From positions 1,364,001-1,428,000 of the forward strand of contig NZ_CP063785.1 in assembly GCF_025860405.1 (NCBI RefSeq): a stretch of 64,000 nt of DNA. The letters are read 5' to 3'. The position numbers and the translations under genes were made by a program. Position 1 is the stretch's first letter, and every line of letters begins with the position of its first letter. The notes under the pieces were generated by a model. It had not been told where the DNA came from. It saw only the letters and a list, made by a program, of their open reading frames with translations, and ran no database searches. Below, piece after piece: positions 10,366-20,334 of this stretch. Source of the stretch: Tolypothrix sp. PCC 7712 (GTDB lineage Bacteria; Cyanobacteriota; Cyanobacteriia; Cyanobacteriales; Nostocaceae).

Positions 10366-10704
10366 ATGAATCTTCAATCCGTTGTAAGTTTAAACAAGCT
10401 GCCTCTTCATATCCTAGTTGAACGGCTGGATTCAGGGCATTTTATCGCATCAGTATCAGAATTAGCTGATTGTGTAGCCGAAGCTGAAAATCGTGAGGAT
10501 GCGATATCTTCGATGGGCTACGCCTACGCATTTCTACAGGAAAAAATTAAAGAAAGGCTGGCAAATATTGAGATTTTGACGATAGAAGTTGCAAATAATC
10601 CCTGGACAGATTTTATTGGTATGTTTGAGGGAGATGAGGATTTTGCACAGCTGGCTGAGGAATTGCGGACAGAGCGCGAGTTAGATATCAATGGTGCAGC
10701 ATGA
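10366..10704 (+). CDS. HicB/DUF1902-like putative antitoxin
   Basis: From the Met at 10366 the product is 112 residues: a HicB-like partial RNase H fold (LPLHILVERLDSGHFIASV then a helix with CVAEAENREDAISSM) and a C-terminal acidic segment (FEGDEDFAQLAEELRTEREL). A longer in-frame start exists at 10246, but the extra 40 residues are basic and His-rich and do not resemble the family. The stop codon TGA overlaps ATG of the next small reading frame in an ATGA arrangement, the classic layout of toxin-antitoxin pairs. The partner is a truncated PIN-type toxin, so this is a widowed antitoxin. A short palindromic repeat (GGCTACGCCTACGC) near 10514 lies inside the coding region, in frame. Confidence 0.6.
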   Translation: MNLQSVVSLNKLPLHILVERLDSGHFIASVSELADCVAEAENREDAISSMGYAYAFLQEKIKERLANIEILTIEVANNPWTDFIGMFEGDEDFAQLAEELRTERELDINGAA

Positions 10705-10754
10705 GCCTTTGGTTGCTAGATACTGACCATGTATCGCTACTGTTGGATGGATGA
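10701..10754 (+). pseudogene. PIN-domain (VapC-type) toxin remnant
   Basis: The 17-residue reading frame MSLWLLDTDHVSLLLDG starts on the ATGA overlap with the antitoxin gene and matches the N-terminus of VapC/PIN ribonucleases, including the first catalytic Asp in LLDTDH. A stop codon then ends it and no continuation of the PIN domain is visible in the following 160 bp, which hold no other gene. The toxin is therefore inactivated by truncation. Confidence 0.6.
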
Positions 10755-10913
10755 AATCGATCAGCGTGGGAAAAAATGCCCACATTACTTGTTTTTGCTC
10801 AATTCCTTGAGAGAGAAGGTTCAACAATAACTTGCTTGGTACGCTAAAAAAAGCATAACCTCTTGTGGTTGAGAAATACGAGTAATTACTGAAAGATTTA
10901 AAGGGCTGAAAAA

Positions 10914-13900
10914 ATGCGTAAAAGTCTGAATTGCTGTAACCGCCGAGGTAATAGGCTTTATAAAGCCAAAAATAAGTTATCAATATTTGTTTATCGGGCT
11001 ACATTTGTTACTGTGTTGCTTTCGTTGATATTTCCCGTAGGTTTAGCATCTCCGCAGATGAGAGAAGTAGAGGGTGGGGTAAGTAGTAAATTAGTAGCAC
11101 AAGGACAGACACAGCAACAGCGACTAGAAGAATCAAGGAAACTAAATAAACAGGGACTTAAATTATTTCGCCAAGGTAAATATAAAGAAGCCCTAGAGTT
11201 ATTCGAGAAAGCGCTAGTAATTACTCATCGTTCGCGTAATCGATTCTGAAAATAAAGAATTCATCAAAATGGTTAAAAGGCTTACAAAAAAAGGATTAAT
11301 CGCATCAAACTTTTATCCATATACCCTTTAGAGGCGTGGTTAGTTCACAGTGCGATGACGGTGCGATCGCACCGATACATTCAGATTCCTACTGAAATCT
11401 TTGAGGGAAATCGGGTAAGTGTAAGCTTTCTATTCTGATTACCAAAACCAAAGCTATATATAGTAGGAATTTCATGGTTTTTTGGGAATTAATTATTTCC
11501 GATTTGGATTACGCGAATGGTGAGTAATTAGTAGAGAAATTAGTGATAAAGAAATTGAAAGTAGAATTTTAAGCAATATTGGTTCAGTTTACGACAATCT
11601 GGGCGAGTACAAACAGGCACTAGATTATTATCAACAAGCTTTAACTATCGCTCGACAAATCGATGATAAATTCGGCGAAGGTAGAATTTTAGACAACATA
11701 GGACAAGTTTACGATCATCTGGGAGAGTATCAAAAAGCATTAGATTATTATCAACAAGCCTTAACCATTTCTCGACAAATTGAGGATAAATTCGGCGAAG
11801 GTACAACTCTCCACAATATTGGAAAAATATATGACAATCTGGGAGAGTATCAAAAAGCATTAGATTATTATCAGCAAGCCTTAATCATTGCTCAACAAAT
11901 TGATGATAAAGCTGGCGAAGGTACAACTATTAATAATATTGGTTTAGTTTATCGCAGGCTGGGTCAGTATCAAAAAGCATTAGATTATTATCAACAAGCT
12001 TTAACCGTTGCTCGACAAGTGGAAGACAAGGAACTTGAAGGTACAACGATTAACAATATTGGGTTGATTTATAATAGTTTGGGACAATATCAAAGAGCCT
12101 TAGATAATTATCAGCAAGCTGTAATTATTGCTCAACAAATCCTTGATAAAAGACTAGAGGGTATAATTCTCAGTAATATTGGGGTAGCCTACGACAATCA
12201 GGAAGAATACCAAAAAGCATTAGATAATTATCAACAAGCTTTAACTATTGCTCAACAAATTGGTGATAAAGAAGGTGAAGAAACTACTCTTGGTAATATT
12301 GGAGAAGTTTACCGCAGGAGAGGAGAGTATCAAAAGGCGTTAGATTATTGGAACCAAGCATTTAACATTGCTAAACAAATTGGTGATCAAGAAGGTGAAG
12401 GTACTTATTTAAACAACATTGGAGTAGTTTATAACAATCTAAAAAAATACCAAAAAGCATTAGATTATTATCAACAAGCATTACCTATTCGCAAACAAAT
12501 TCGTGATAATACTGGCGAAGGTGGAACTCTCAATAATATTGGAGTAAATTATATAGATCAAGGTAATTACTCCGAAGCGGAAAAACCTCTATATGCTGCT
12601 ATTAAAATTTGGGAGTCACTACGGGCAACATTAAATGATGAGCAAAAAATATCAATATTTCAACAACAAGCCACTACCTATCGCTGGTTACAAAAAGCTT
12701 TAATCGCCCAAAATAAAATAGAACAAGCATTAGAAATATCTGAACGCGGTAGAGCCAGAGCCATTATTGATTTAATCACCTCAAAATCAACCAGAAGTAA
12801 CGAATTTTTAAACACAATCCCATCCATTGCTCAAATTAAAAAAATTGCTCAACAGCAAAAAGCTACACTTGTGGAATATTTCTTAGCCAAGGATGCAAAA
12901 CTTTATATTTGGGTAGTTAAACCCACAGGAGAAATTGCATTTAAACAAGTAGATTTAAAATCCCTCAAAACACCTCTAAAAAATTTAGTAGAAACCAGTC
13001 GTCAATCTATTGGTGTTATAAAACAACGTGGTGCTGAAATTGAAAACCCACCCCTACCAAGTGCAGAAACTCAAAAGAAACACTTACAACAACTCCACGA
13101 ACTCCTAATTACACCCATCGCCAAGCATCTTCCTAAAAACTCAGGCGATCGCGTAATTTTTATACCCCACGAATCCCTATTTCTCGTCCCCTTCCCAGCG
13201 CTCAAAGATGCAAACAACAAATACCTGATTGAAAAGCATACCATCCTCACTGCTCCAGCAATTCAGGTATTAGACTACACCCGGAAAAACACAGAAACAT
13301 TAAATATTGCATCTCTGCAACCAGGAGATACATTACTGGTAGGGAACCCAATTATGCCAATTACAGGGATTCCCCCCGTACAACAACGTCCTTTACCCGG
13401 TACGGAAAAAGAAGCGAATAAAATAGCCCCCATCCTCAACACTCAACCTCTAATCGGTAAACAAGCAACAAAATCTGCCGTACTGCAAAAAATATCAACC
13501 GCCAAAATAATTCATTTAGCTACACATGGATTACTTTATGGCTTTGGGGAAAGAATACCAGGTGCGATCGCACTTGCTCCCGATACTCCTGGTGTCAACG
13601 AAGGATTGCTCAAAACAACCGAAATCATTAACTTAAATTTGAAAGCAGACTTAGTAGTTTTAAGTGCTTGCGATACTGGTGGCGGGGAAATCACAGGTGA
13701 TGGAGTCGTGGGATTATCCCGTTCCTTGCTGACTGCGGGAGCAGAGAGTGTAATCGTTTCTCTCTGGGCAGTTGATGATAGTTCCACGTCAGATTTAATG
13801 GTGGAATTTTACCGCCAATTACAGCAAAATCCTGACAAAGCCAAAGCCCTACGTCAAGCAATGTTAAGCACAATGAAAAAATATCCCCATCCCATACACT

Positions 13901-13935
13901 GGGCGGCTTTCACCCTCATTGGCAACGCCGAATAA
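10914..13935 (+). pseudogene. TPR-CHAT protein gene split by a MITE
   Basis: The 5' part (10914-11217) encodes a basic N-terminus, a signal/anchor segment (ATFVTVLLSLIFPVGLA) and the first TPR. The frame then runs into a 301-bp insert and stops at 11249. From 11525 the same protein resumes in another frame and stays open to 13935. Removing the insert and one 6-bp duplication restores a continuous product of about 900 residues (junction ALVISREISDKE). The downstream part has at least ten 40-residue TPRs and a CHAT domain with HLATHG and VLSACDTGGGE, so the dyad is intact. An internal ATG at 12019 could still give a 638-residue TPR-CHAT protein without the signal sequence. The homologous intact copy lies at 14995. 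Confidence 0.85.
11224..11524 (+). mobile_element. 301-bp MITE with 6-bp target duplication
   Basis: Left end CTCATCGTTCGCGTAATC and right end GATTACGCGAATGGTGAG form imperfect terminal inverted repeats with two mismatches over 18 bp. TAATTA flanks the element on both sides (11218-11223 and 11525-11530). No ORF of useful length lies inside. A 16-bp perfect palindrome (CGGTGCGATCGCACCG) centred on a HIP1 octamer is located near 11360. Excision in silico restores the TPR-CHAT reading frame, which is strong support for the boundaries. The transposase family that mobilises it is not evident from this window. Confidence 0.85.
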
Positions 13936-13974
13936 ACGGGAATTCAAAAAAAATTTCACCAAGCCGCAAAATTT

Positions 13975-14002
13975 TGGCATATCCTCCTTACTCCCAGAAA
14001 TA
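13975..14002 (+). promoter_or_regulatory. shared upstream motif, copy 2
   Basis: TGGCATA, 13 bases, CAGAAATA, 128 bp upstream of the TPR protein at 14131. It matches copies at 1385 and 17906; with copy 3 the CCTCCT run after the first block is also shared. Confidence 0.45.
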
Positions 14003-14130
14003 CATATAACCAAGAAAGCAAAAGATACTTCCAGAACGGAAAAAACAATTGTAATTCACTCTGCCGAAAGTATCTAGTTTTCTTTTGCAAACACTACTCA
14101 ACAATCATCAATCATTCAGGAATCAGAAAA

Positions 14131-14790
14131 ATGAAAAAATTCACATTAGCACTCGGCATGGCTGTATTAGGTGCGATTATTTCTAGTCCTAAAGTTTTGG
14201 CAGAAAATCTCAATCAACCAGAACCAATCCTGATTGCTCAAACTCAAACTCAACTTAAGCCACAACTACAGCTACCTTCAATCAAACCTCAATCTACACA
14301 TACCTACAACTCTGGAAATAGTAACAATATCGAGTCCTTATTAAATCAGGCAACAGAGTATCTACAAAAGGGCAATTATGACCAAGTAATTGAGAATTGT
14401 AATCAAATTTTACAACAAGATAAAGATAATTATGGAGCTTATATACTGCGAGGTTTAGCATATATCCAAATAGAAAAGTATCAGCCCGCAGTTGATGATT
14501 TTAATCAAGCAATTCGGATTGAGCCAAATTCCCATTACTCATACTTTGGTAGAGGTTATGCTTACTTGTACTTAAAAGACTACGAACAGTCACTAGCAGA
14601 TTTTAATCAAGCAATAAAATTAGATTCAGATTTCGCCCATGCTTATTTTTGGCGTGGTATTGCTCAGGGTAATTTAGGTAATAAACAAGGAGCAGTTGCA
14701 GATTTAAAACAAGCTGCGGAACTGTATAAAAGAGAGGGTAAAACTGAGAATATGAAGACAGCACTTGACCTGCTAAAGCAAATTAGTTAA
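14131..14790 (+). CDS. exported TPR protein
   Basis: A 219-residue protein with a signal peptide (MKKFTLALGMAVLGAIISS, cleavage near VLA-E), a low-complexity Gln/Pro-rich linker (about residues 35-65) and four canonical 34-residue TPRs (about 70-215, for example AYILRGLAYIQIEKYQPAVD). These are classical TPRs, unlike the 40-residue CHAT-associated repeats. No catalytic domain is present, so it is probably a protein-protein adaptor outside the cytoplasmic membrane. It lies between two TPR-CHAT genes and follows the shared promoter-like motif, so it is likely regulated with them. Its stop codon touches the CHAT remnant that follows. Confidence 0.8.
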   Translation: MKKFTLALGMAVLGAIISSPKVLAENLNQPEPILIAQTQTQLKPQLQLPSIKPQSTHTYNSGNSNNIESLLNQATEYLQKGNYDQVIENCNQILQQDKDNYGAYILRGLAYIQIEKYQPAVDDFNQAIRIEPNSHYSYFGRGYAYLYLKDYEQSLADFNQAIKLDSDFAHAYFWRGIAQGNLGNKQGAVADLKQAAELYKREGKTENMKTALDLLKQIS

Positions 14791-14987
14791 TGCAAATACT
14801 AAGCCCAGATTCCCATCTGTTTGGAGGGGAATCTGTAGCACTCACATTTCTGATAACTGAGCTTTATGGTATTTTAAGTATAAATACGGATAAAACAGGT
14901 GCGTTACGTCAAGCGATGCTGGAAACGATGAAAAAGTATCCAAATCCTCGCGATTGGGCTGGTTTTACGTTGGTTGGTTTGTTGTAG
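14790..14987 (+). pseudogene. CHAT domain C-terminal remnant
   Basis: The last 33 residues of this 65-residue frame (TDKTGALRQAMLETMKKYPN and onward to FTLVGLL) match the extreme C-terminus of the neighbouring CHAT domains (KALRQAMLSTMKKYPHPIHW in the gene ending at 13935). No CHAT catalytic motifs or TPRs remain. It is best read as the leftover end of a deleted TPR-CHAT gene, evidence of copy-number turnover in the island. Confidence 0.7.
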
Positions 14988-14994
14988 TGGGGGT

Positions 14995-17841
14995 ATGGCT
15001 ATGCGTTCCTGCAAAGTTGGGTTAAGTGTGTTTGTTTGTCTATTGGCTATTTTTTCAACTTCATTGAGTTCTCGGTTGCCAATAGTGTTTACTGAATCGC
15101 GGGTTTTGGCACAGACGGTGGATGAAAGGAAAGCGGAAGCTGATAGGTTTTTACAGCAAGGTATTGAGCAGTTTCAAACGAGTCAATTTGAAGCAGCGTT
15201 ACAATCTTGGCAAAAAGCACTACAAATCTACCGCGAAATTAAAGACCGTAATGGTGAGGGTCAATCTCTCGGCAGTCTTGGTGCTACCTATGGAGCTTTG
15301 GAAAACTACCCCAAAGCCATTGACTACCTTCAACAATGGTTAGTAATTGCCCACGAAATTAAAGACCGTCAAGGTGAGGGTAATGCACTGAAAAATCTCG
15401 GTCTTGCCTACAATAACTTGAGAGACTACCCAAAAGCCATTGACTACCATCAACAATGGTTATTAATTGCCCGTGAAATTAAAGACCGTCAAGGTGAGGG
15501 CACTGCGCTGGGAAATCTTGGTATTGCCTACTATTCCTTGGGAGACTACCCCAAAGCCATTGATTACCATCAACAAAGCTTAAAAACCACACGAGAAATT
15601 AAAGACCGTCAAGGTGAGGGCACTGCACTGAGAAATCTTGGTATTGCCTACTATTCCTTGGGAGACTACCCCAAAGCCATTGACTACCTTCAACAAAGCT
15701 TAAAAATCACACGGGAAATTAAAAACCGTCAAGGTGAGGGTGCTGCGCTGGAAAATATCGGTATTGCCTACTATTCCTTGGGAGATTACGCCAAAGCTAT
15801 TGACTACCTTCAACAAAGCTTAAAAATCGCCCGCGAAATTAAAGACCGTAAAGATGAAGGGCAATCACTGGGAAATCTGAGTTCCGTCTACAATGCCTTG
15901 GGAGACTATCCCACAGCAATTGACTACAATCAACAAAGCTTAAAAATCGCCCGCGAAATTAAAGACCGTAAAGATGAGGGACACTCACTTGGCGGTTTTG
16001 GTTTTATCTACCGTTCCTTGGGAGAATACACAAAAGCAATTGACTACCAGCAGCAAAGCTTGGCAATTGCACGAGAAATTAAAGACCGTTTACTTGAGCG
16101 TCAATCACTGGTAGAACTTGCTAATATTTTTGGTATTTTGGGAGACTACCCAAAAGCAATTGACTACCAAAAACAAAGCTTGGCGATCGCACGAGAAATT
16201 AAAGACCGTAATGGTGAGGGTATAGCACTGGGAAATCTCGGTATTACCTACTTTTATTTGGAAGATTACCCCAAAGCTATTGATTACTATCAACAGGCAT
16301 TGACAATCACACGAGAAATTAAAAATCGCAAAGATGAAGGTAATGCACTGATGCATCTAGGATCTGCTTACTGGAAGCAAGGAAAACTTACTTTAGCAGA
16401 GAGTACCTTAATGGAAAGCATAAAAGTTTATGAATCTCTCCGAGGTCGGGAATTAAAGGATAGTGAGAAAGTCTCAATTTTTGAAACCTATATTAATGCC
16501 TATCGGATTTTGCAACAATTTCTCATTGCTCAGAATAAAACTGATGCAGCTTTAGAAATATCCGAACGTGGAAGGGGAAGAGCATTTGTGGAGCTACTTG
16601 CCTCCCGTTTATCAACTAACTCCAAAGAAAAATTTCCAACCCCACCCAATATTACTGAAATTAAAAAAACTGCCAAATCACAAAATGCTACCCTTGTTCA
16701 GTATTCGATTATCGGTGGCAATTTCAAAATTAATGGTAAACAACAATGGAAAGAATCAGAGCTATATATCTGGGTCATAAAACCCACAGGAGAAGTCATC
16801 TTCCGCAAATCTGACCTCAAACCATTATGGCAGAAAGAAAAGACAAATTTAGAGGAATTAGTTAAAACCAGCCGTAAATCAATTGGTGTCAGAGGTGCAA
16901 AAATGGAAAACCCACCTCTAATCAATCCAGAAAAACAGAAAAAACGCTTACAAAAACTCCACGAAATATTAATCTCACCCATAGCTGACCTATTGCCCAA
17001 AAAAGAAACCGATAAAGTAGTATTCATACCCCAAGAATCATTATTTCTAGTTCCTTTCCCTGCATTGGAAGACAAAAATGGCAAATACCTGATTGATAAA
17101 CATACCATCCTCACATCTCCATCAATTCAAGTTTTAGATTTAACTGAAAAACAATATCAAAAACGTGAAAAGAAAACCCTACAGACCAATGATATGCTGA
17201 TTGTAGGTAATCCCATCATGCCTAAAGTTCCAATCAAAATTGGCGTCACACCGCAACTATTACCACCTCTACCTTACGCAGAAAAAGAAGCTAAAGTCAT
17301 CGCTAATTTATTTAAAGTTCAACCCTTAATTGGCAAGCAAGCAACAGAATCCACCGTAGTCCAACGCTTACCGCAAGCACAAATTATTCACTTTGCCACC
17401 CACAGCTTATTTGATGATGTTCGCGGTTTAGATAGTTCCATTGCTCTAACACCCGAAAATTCTAACTCCTCCTCATCTCCTCTCACCAAAGAAGAGCAAA
17501 AACGCGATGGACTACTAACCGCAGAAGAAATTTTCGGCTTGGAATTCAAAGCAAATTTAGTAGTTCTCAGTGCTTGCGACACAGGTAGAGGAAGAATTAC
17601 AGGAGATGGTGTTATCGGTTTATCTCGCTCTTTTATTAGTGCCGGAGTACCCAGTGTTATCGTCTCCCTCTGGTCAGTTGATGATGGTTCAACCGCATTT
17701 TTAATGACTGAGTTTTATCAAAATTTGCAACAAAAAATGGACAAAGCCACAGCATTAAGAAAAGCCATGCTCGACACCAAGAAAAAATATTCAAATCCAT
17801 CACAATGGGCAGCTTTTACCCTCATCGGTGAATCTCAATGA
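14995..17841 (+). CDS. exported TPR-CHAT domain protein
   Basis: From the ATG at 14995 (an in-frame ATG also occurs at 15001; the upstream start at 14974 overlaps the remnant) the product is about 948 residues. It has a signal peptide (VGLSVFVCLLAIFSTSLSS), twelve or so 40-residue TPRs of the form YxKAIDYxQQSLxIxREIKD (about residues 30-470), then a CHAT domain. Putative catalytic His is in HFATHS (Ser in place of the usual Gly) and Cys in VLSACDTGRGR. The TPRs are almost identical at DNA level with a 120-bp period, a sign of recent repeat expansion or homogenisation. It is the only short intact TPR-CHAT gene here and lies 127 bp before the caspase-like gene, a plausible partner. Confidence 0.9.
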   Translation: MAMRSCKVGLSVFVCLLAIFSTSLSSRLPIVFTESRVLAQTVDERKAEADRFLQQGIEQFQTSQFEAALQSWQKALQIYREIKDRNGEGQSLGSLGATYGALENYPKAIDYLQQWLVIAHEIKDRQGEGNALKNLGLAYNNLRDYPKAIDYHQQWLLIAREIKDRQGEGTALGNLGIAYYSLGDYPKAIDYHQQSLKTTREIKDRQGEGTALRNLGIAYYSLGDYPKAIDYLQQSLKITREIKNRQGEGAALENIGIAYYSLGDYAKAIDYLQQSLKIAREIKDRKDEGQSLGNLSSVYNALGDYPTAIDYNQQSLKIAREIKDRKDEGHSLGGFGFIYRSLGEYTKAIDYQQQSLAIAREIKDRLLERQSLVELANIFGILGDYPKAIDYQKQSLAIAREIKDRNGEGIALGNLGITYFYLEDYPKAIDYYQQALTITREIKNRKDEGNALMHLGSAYWKQGKLTLAESTLMESIKVYESLRGRELKDSEKVSIFETYINAYRILQQFLIAQNKTDAALEISERGRGRAFVELLASRLSTNSKEKFPTPPNITEIKKTAKSQNATLVQYSIIGGNFKINGKQQWKESELYIWVIKPTGEVIFRKSDLKPLWQKEKTNLEELVKTSRKSIGVRGAKMENPPLINPEKQKKRLQKLHEILISPIADLLPKKETDKVVFIPQESLFLVPFPALEDKNGKYLIDKHTILTSPSIQVLDLTEKQYQKREKKTLQTNDMLIVGNPIMPKVPIKIGVTPQLLPPLPYAEKEAKVIANLFKVQPLIGKQATESTVVQRLPQAQIIHFATHSLFDDVRGLDSSIALTPENSNSSSSPLTKEEQKRDGLLTAEEIFGLEFKANLVVLSACDTGRGRITGDGVIGLSRSFISAGVPSVIVSLWSVDDGSTAFLMTEFYQNLQQKMDKATALRKAMLDTKKKYSNPSQWAAFTLIGESQ

Positions 17842-17905
17842 CCTACCCTTTGCAACGAAATAGGAAATTTTAAAGCCTTTATCTTTACAGAAAATACGTC
17901 AAAAC

Positions 17906-17934
17906 TGGCATATCCTCCTACACCCCCAGAAATA
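17906..17934 (+). promoter_or_regulatory. shared upstream motif, copy 3
   Basis: TGGCATA, 14 bases, CAGAAATA, 35 bp before the ATG of the caspase-like gene. It resembles copies at 1385 and 13975. Confidence 0.45.
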
Positions 17935-17968
17935 CAAATCACCAAACAATCTAAAATCCAAAATCACC

Positions 17969-20236
17969 ATGTCTTACATCAAACGCCGTCAATTTATTCA
18001 ATTCGCTGGTTCTGCTTTAGCCACAATGGGTATCAGCCAGTTAGACATCATGCGTCAAGGAGAACGTTACGCAAAAGTTTTAGCACAAGACACACCCCGC
18101 AAACTGGCGTTACTGGTGGGAATAAACGATTATAAAAACAGCATACCTACTCTAGGAGGTTGCTTAACCGATGTTTCCTTACAAAAAGAGTTACTAACCA
18201 ACCGCTTTGGTTTTAACGAAAAAAATATTCTGACTTTAACCGACTCACAAGCCACACGCCAAGGTATTTTACAAGCATTTGACGAACACCTAATCAAGCA
18301 AGCCAAACCTGGTGATGTTGTAATTTTCCATTTTTCTGGACATGGTTCGCGTGTCAAAGATGAAGATATGCCCGGTGGACTCAACGGTACAATTGTCCCT
18401 GTTGATAGTTCCTTTCTTCCCAATGGTGGTGTGGTGCAAGATATTATGGGAGGCACACTGTTTTTACTCATGTATGCATTGCAAACCACAAATGTCACTG
18501 TGGTATTAGATTGTTGTTACTCAGGGGGTACAAAGCGGGGAAATTTTGCCGTTCGTTCCCGTGATGGTGGAAGTAATTTCTTACCTAGTAAAGAAGAATA
18601 TGAAACACAGCGTAAATTATTAGAAAGAATCCCACTGTCACAACAAGATTTTATTACCAAACGCCGCCAAAATGTTGCCAAGGGAATAGTAATTACATCT
18701 GCAAAACCAGATCAATTTGCTGTAGATGGTCAATTTAGTGACTTTCGTGCTGGAGCTTTTACTTACGCTTTAACTCAATATCTTTGGCAAGTAAACAGCA
18801 ATGAAGCTTTTGCTAAAACTTTCGCTTATGTTCGCCATAATGCTCGCACGATAGCATGGAATACTGGCGGTTTTCAAGAAGCAGAAATAGAAAGAAACAT
18901 CAAAAATCTCAACTCTCCATTATACTTTTTACCTCCTAAAGCAACTCCCGCAGAAGCCGTCATTACTGGTGTGAATGGCAACCAAGTAAATTTATGGTTG
19001 GGTGGAATCGAACCCCAAAGTCTAGAGAGTTTCAATAAAAGTGCAACTTTAACAGTTATTGATGAAAAAGGAGAAGCACGGGGACATGTACAAATTGAAT
19101 CCCGTCAAGGCTTATTTGCTAAAGGTAAATTACTCAACAACACACGCACACAAACAGCATTAGCAAAAGGAACTCTTTTACAAGAGCGTATCCGCACTAT
19201 TCCTAAAGATATAACTTTAAAAATCGGACTAGATGATAGTTCTCTTGATAGTAATATCATTGCTCAAGCGAAACAAGCATTACAAACAATACCTGGTATT
19301 GAAGCCTTAGCTCTGCGACAACAAGAAGTGCAATATATATTTGGTCGGATGACTCAAGCCAAATATCAAGAATTACAGAAACAAAAAATCCCAAATTTAC
19401 CTGCTGTAGGTAGCTTTGGCTTATTTACACCTACCTTAGACGCAATTATTGTTAATTCCTTTGACGATGCCGGAGAAACATTAAATGCCGCAGTGCAACG
19501 CTTAAAATCAACACTTAAATCATTCTGGGCTGCTAGAGTTGTTAAAAATATTATTGGCAATAAAAATACATCAAAAATCAATATTTCCGTCTCCATGATC
19601 GTTGCTGATAGTCAAGAACCTCTCGCCAATACTTTTACACCTCGTGGAGCCAAAACAAATAATGACAATGGAAACCAATCAGCACCATCAAAACCAGTAA
19701 GTATTTCCGATTCTGGTATACCAAAATTACCCTTGGATACAACAATAGCCTTCCAGGTTCACAATCAAGAATCCGTACCTCTTTATGTCACTATTTTAGG
19801 TATAGATAGTGCTGGAGAAATTGCAAATCTCTTTCCTTATGATTGGTCAGAAGAACCGATATTAGCCGCATCAATAGCAGGTGGAGATAAAGTACTAATT
19901 CCTAAAGCCGAACATCAACGTAGCGGCACAAGGATAAACATTGGCAAGCCATTGGGCTTTTCAGAAATACTGATTATTGCCAGTCCGACACCATTACGGG
20001 ATTTACTCGAGAAACTCCAAGCGATCGCAGATGCTCAAGGACAAGCTGGTAAACGCAGCCTCATAACAGCAACCGGAGATGAATTTTTAGATTTAACTAA
20101 TAACTTGCTTGATGATTTAGACAGAAGCACTCGCGGTGGAATTATTGTAGAAAATATCCAACTTCCAGAGGGAGAACGTGGGGTTGATACTACGAAGTTA
20201 GCCGTAATGTCGATTCCATTTGAAGTAGTGAGTTAG
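17969..20236 (+). CDS. caspase-like protease (peptidase C14, orthocaspase type)
   Basis: The 755-residue protein begins with a twin-arginine-like or lipobox-free export signal (KRRQFIQFAGSALATMGIS). The p20 caspase domain spans about residues 44-320: LALLVGINDY start, catalytic His125 in HFSGHGS and Cys183 in DCCYSGG, the standard dyad. The remaining 430 residues form a beta-rich C-terminal region ending in a segment with LYVTILGIDSAGEIANLFP and FSEILIIASPTPL, which resembles the DUF4384-type domain often attached to bacterial caspases. Cyanobacterial orthocaspases cleave after basic residues and have been linked to stress and cell death in the literature. It follows TPR-CHAT by 127 bp and has its own copy of the shared motif. 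Confidence 0.9.
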   Translation: MSYIKRRQFIQFAGSALATMGISQLDIMRQGERYAKVLAQDTPRKLALLVGINDYKNSIPTLGGCLTDVSLQKELLTNRFGFNEKNILTLTDSQATRQGILQAFDEHLIKQAKPGDVVIFHFSGHGSRVKDEDMPGGLNGTIVPVDSSFLPNGGVVQDIMGGTLFLLMYALQTTNVTVVLDCCYSGGTKRGNFAVRSRDGGSNFLPSKEEYETQRKLLERIPLSQQDFITKRRQNVAKGIVITSAKPDQFAVDGQFSDFRAGAFTYALTQYLWQVNSNEAFAKTFAYVRHNARTIAWNTGGFQEAEIERNIKNLNSPLYFLPPKATPAEAVITGVNGNQVNLWLGGIEPQSLESFNKSATLTVIDEKGEARGHVQIESRQGLFAKGKLLNNTRTQTALAKGTLLQERIRTIPKDITLKIGLDDSSLDSNIIAQAKQALQTIPGIEALALRQQEVQYIFGRMTQAKYQELQKQKIPNLPAVGSFGLFTPTLDAIIVNSFDDAGETLNAAVQRLKSTLKSFWAARVVKNIIGNKNTSKINISVSMIVADSQEPLANTFTPRGAKTNNDNGNQSAPSKPVSISDSGIPKLPLDTTIAFQVHNQESVPLYVTILGIDSAGEIANLFPYDWSEEPILAASIAGGDKVLIPKAEHQRSGTRINIGKPLGFSEILIIASPTPLRDLLEKLQAIADAQGQAGKRSLITATGDEFLDLTNNLLDDLDRSTRGGIIVENIQLPEGERGVDTTKLAVMSIPFEVVS

Positions 20237-20334
20237 TAAAATTGAGTAAACTTACAGTATTATTATGTCATTTGTAGGAGGTCAAGTATTTTACCTAACC
20301 TCATTTGTTTCAATTCACATTTAGAAGCAACCGA

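Noticed and set aside
15122..15343. A 73-residue plus-strand frame within the TPR-CHAT gene
   Set aside because: It is a shifted frame of the TPR repeat DNA in the gene at 14995; repeats generate open shadow frames.
15241..16320. CRISPR-like direct repeats
   Set aside because: The 120-bp period is in frame with 40-residue TPR units of a protein; there are no short repeats with unrelated spacers.
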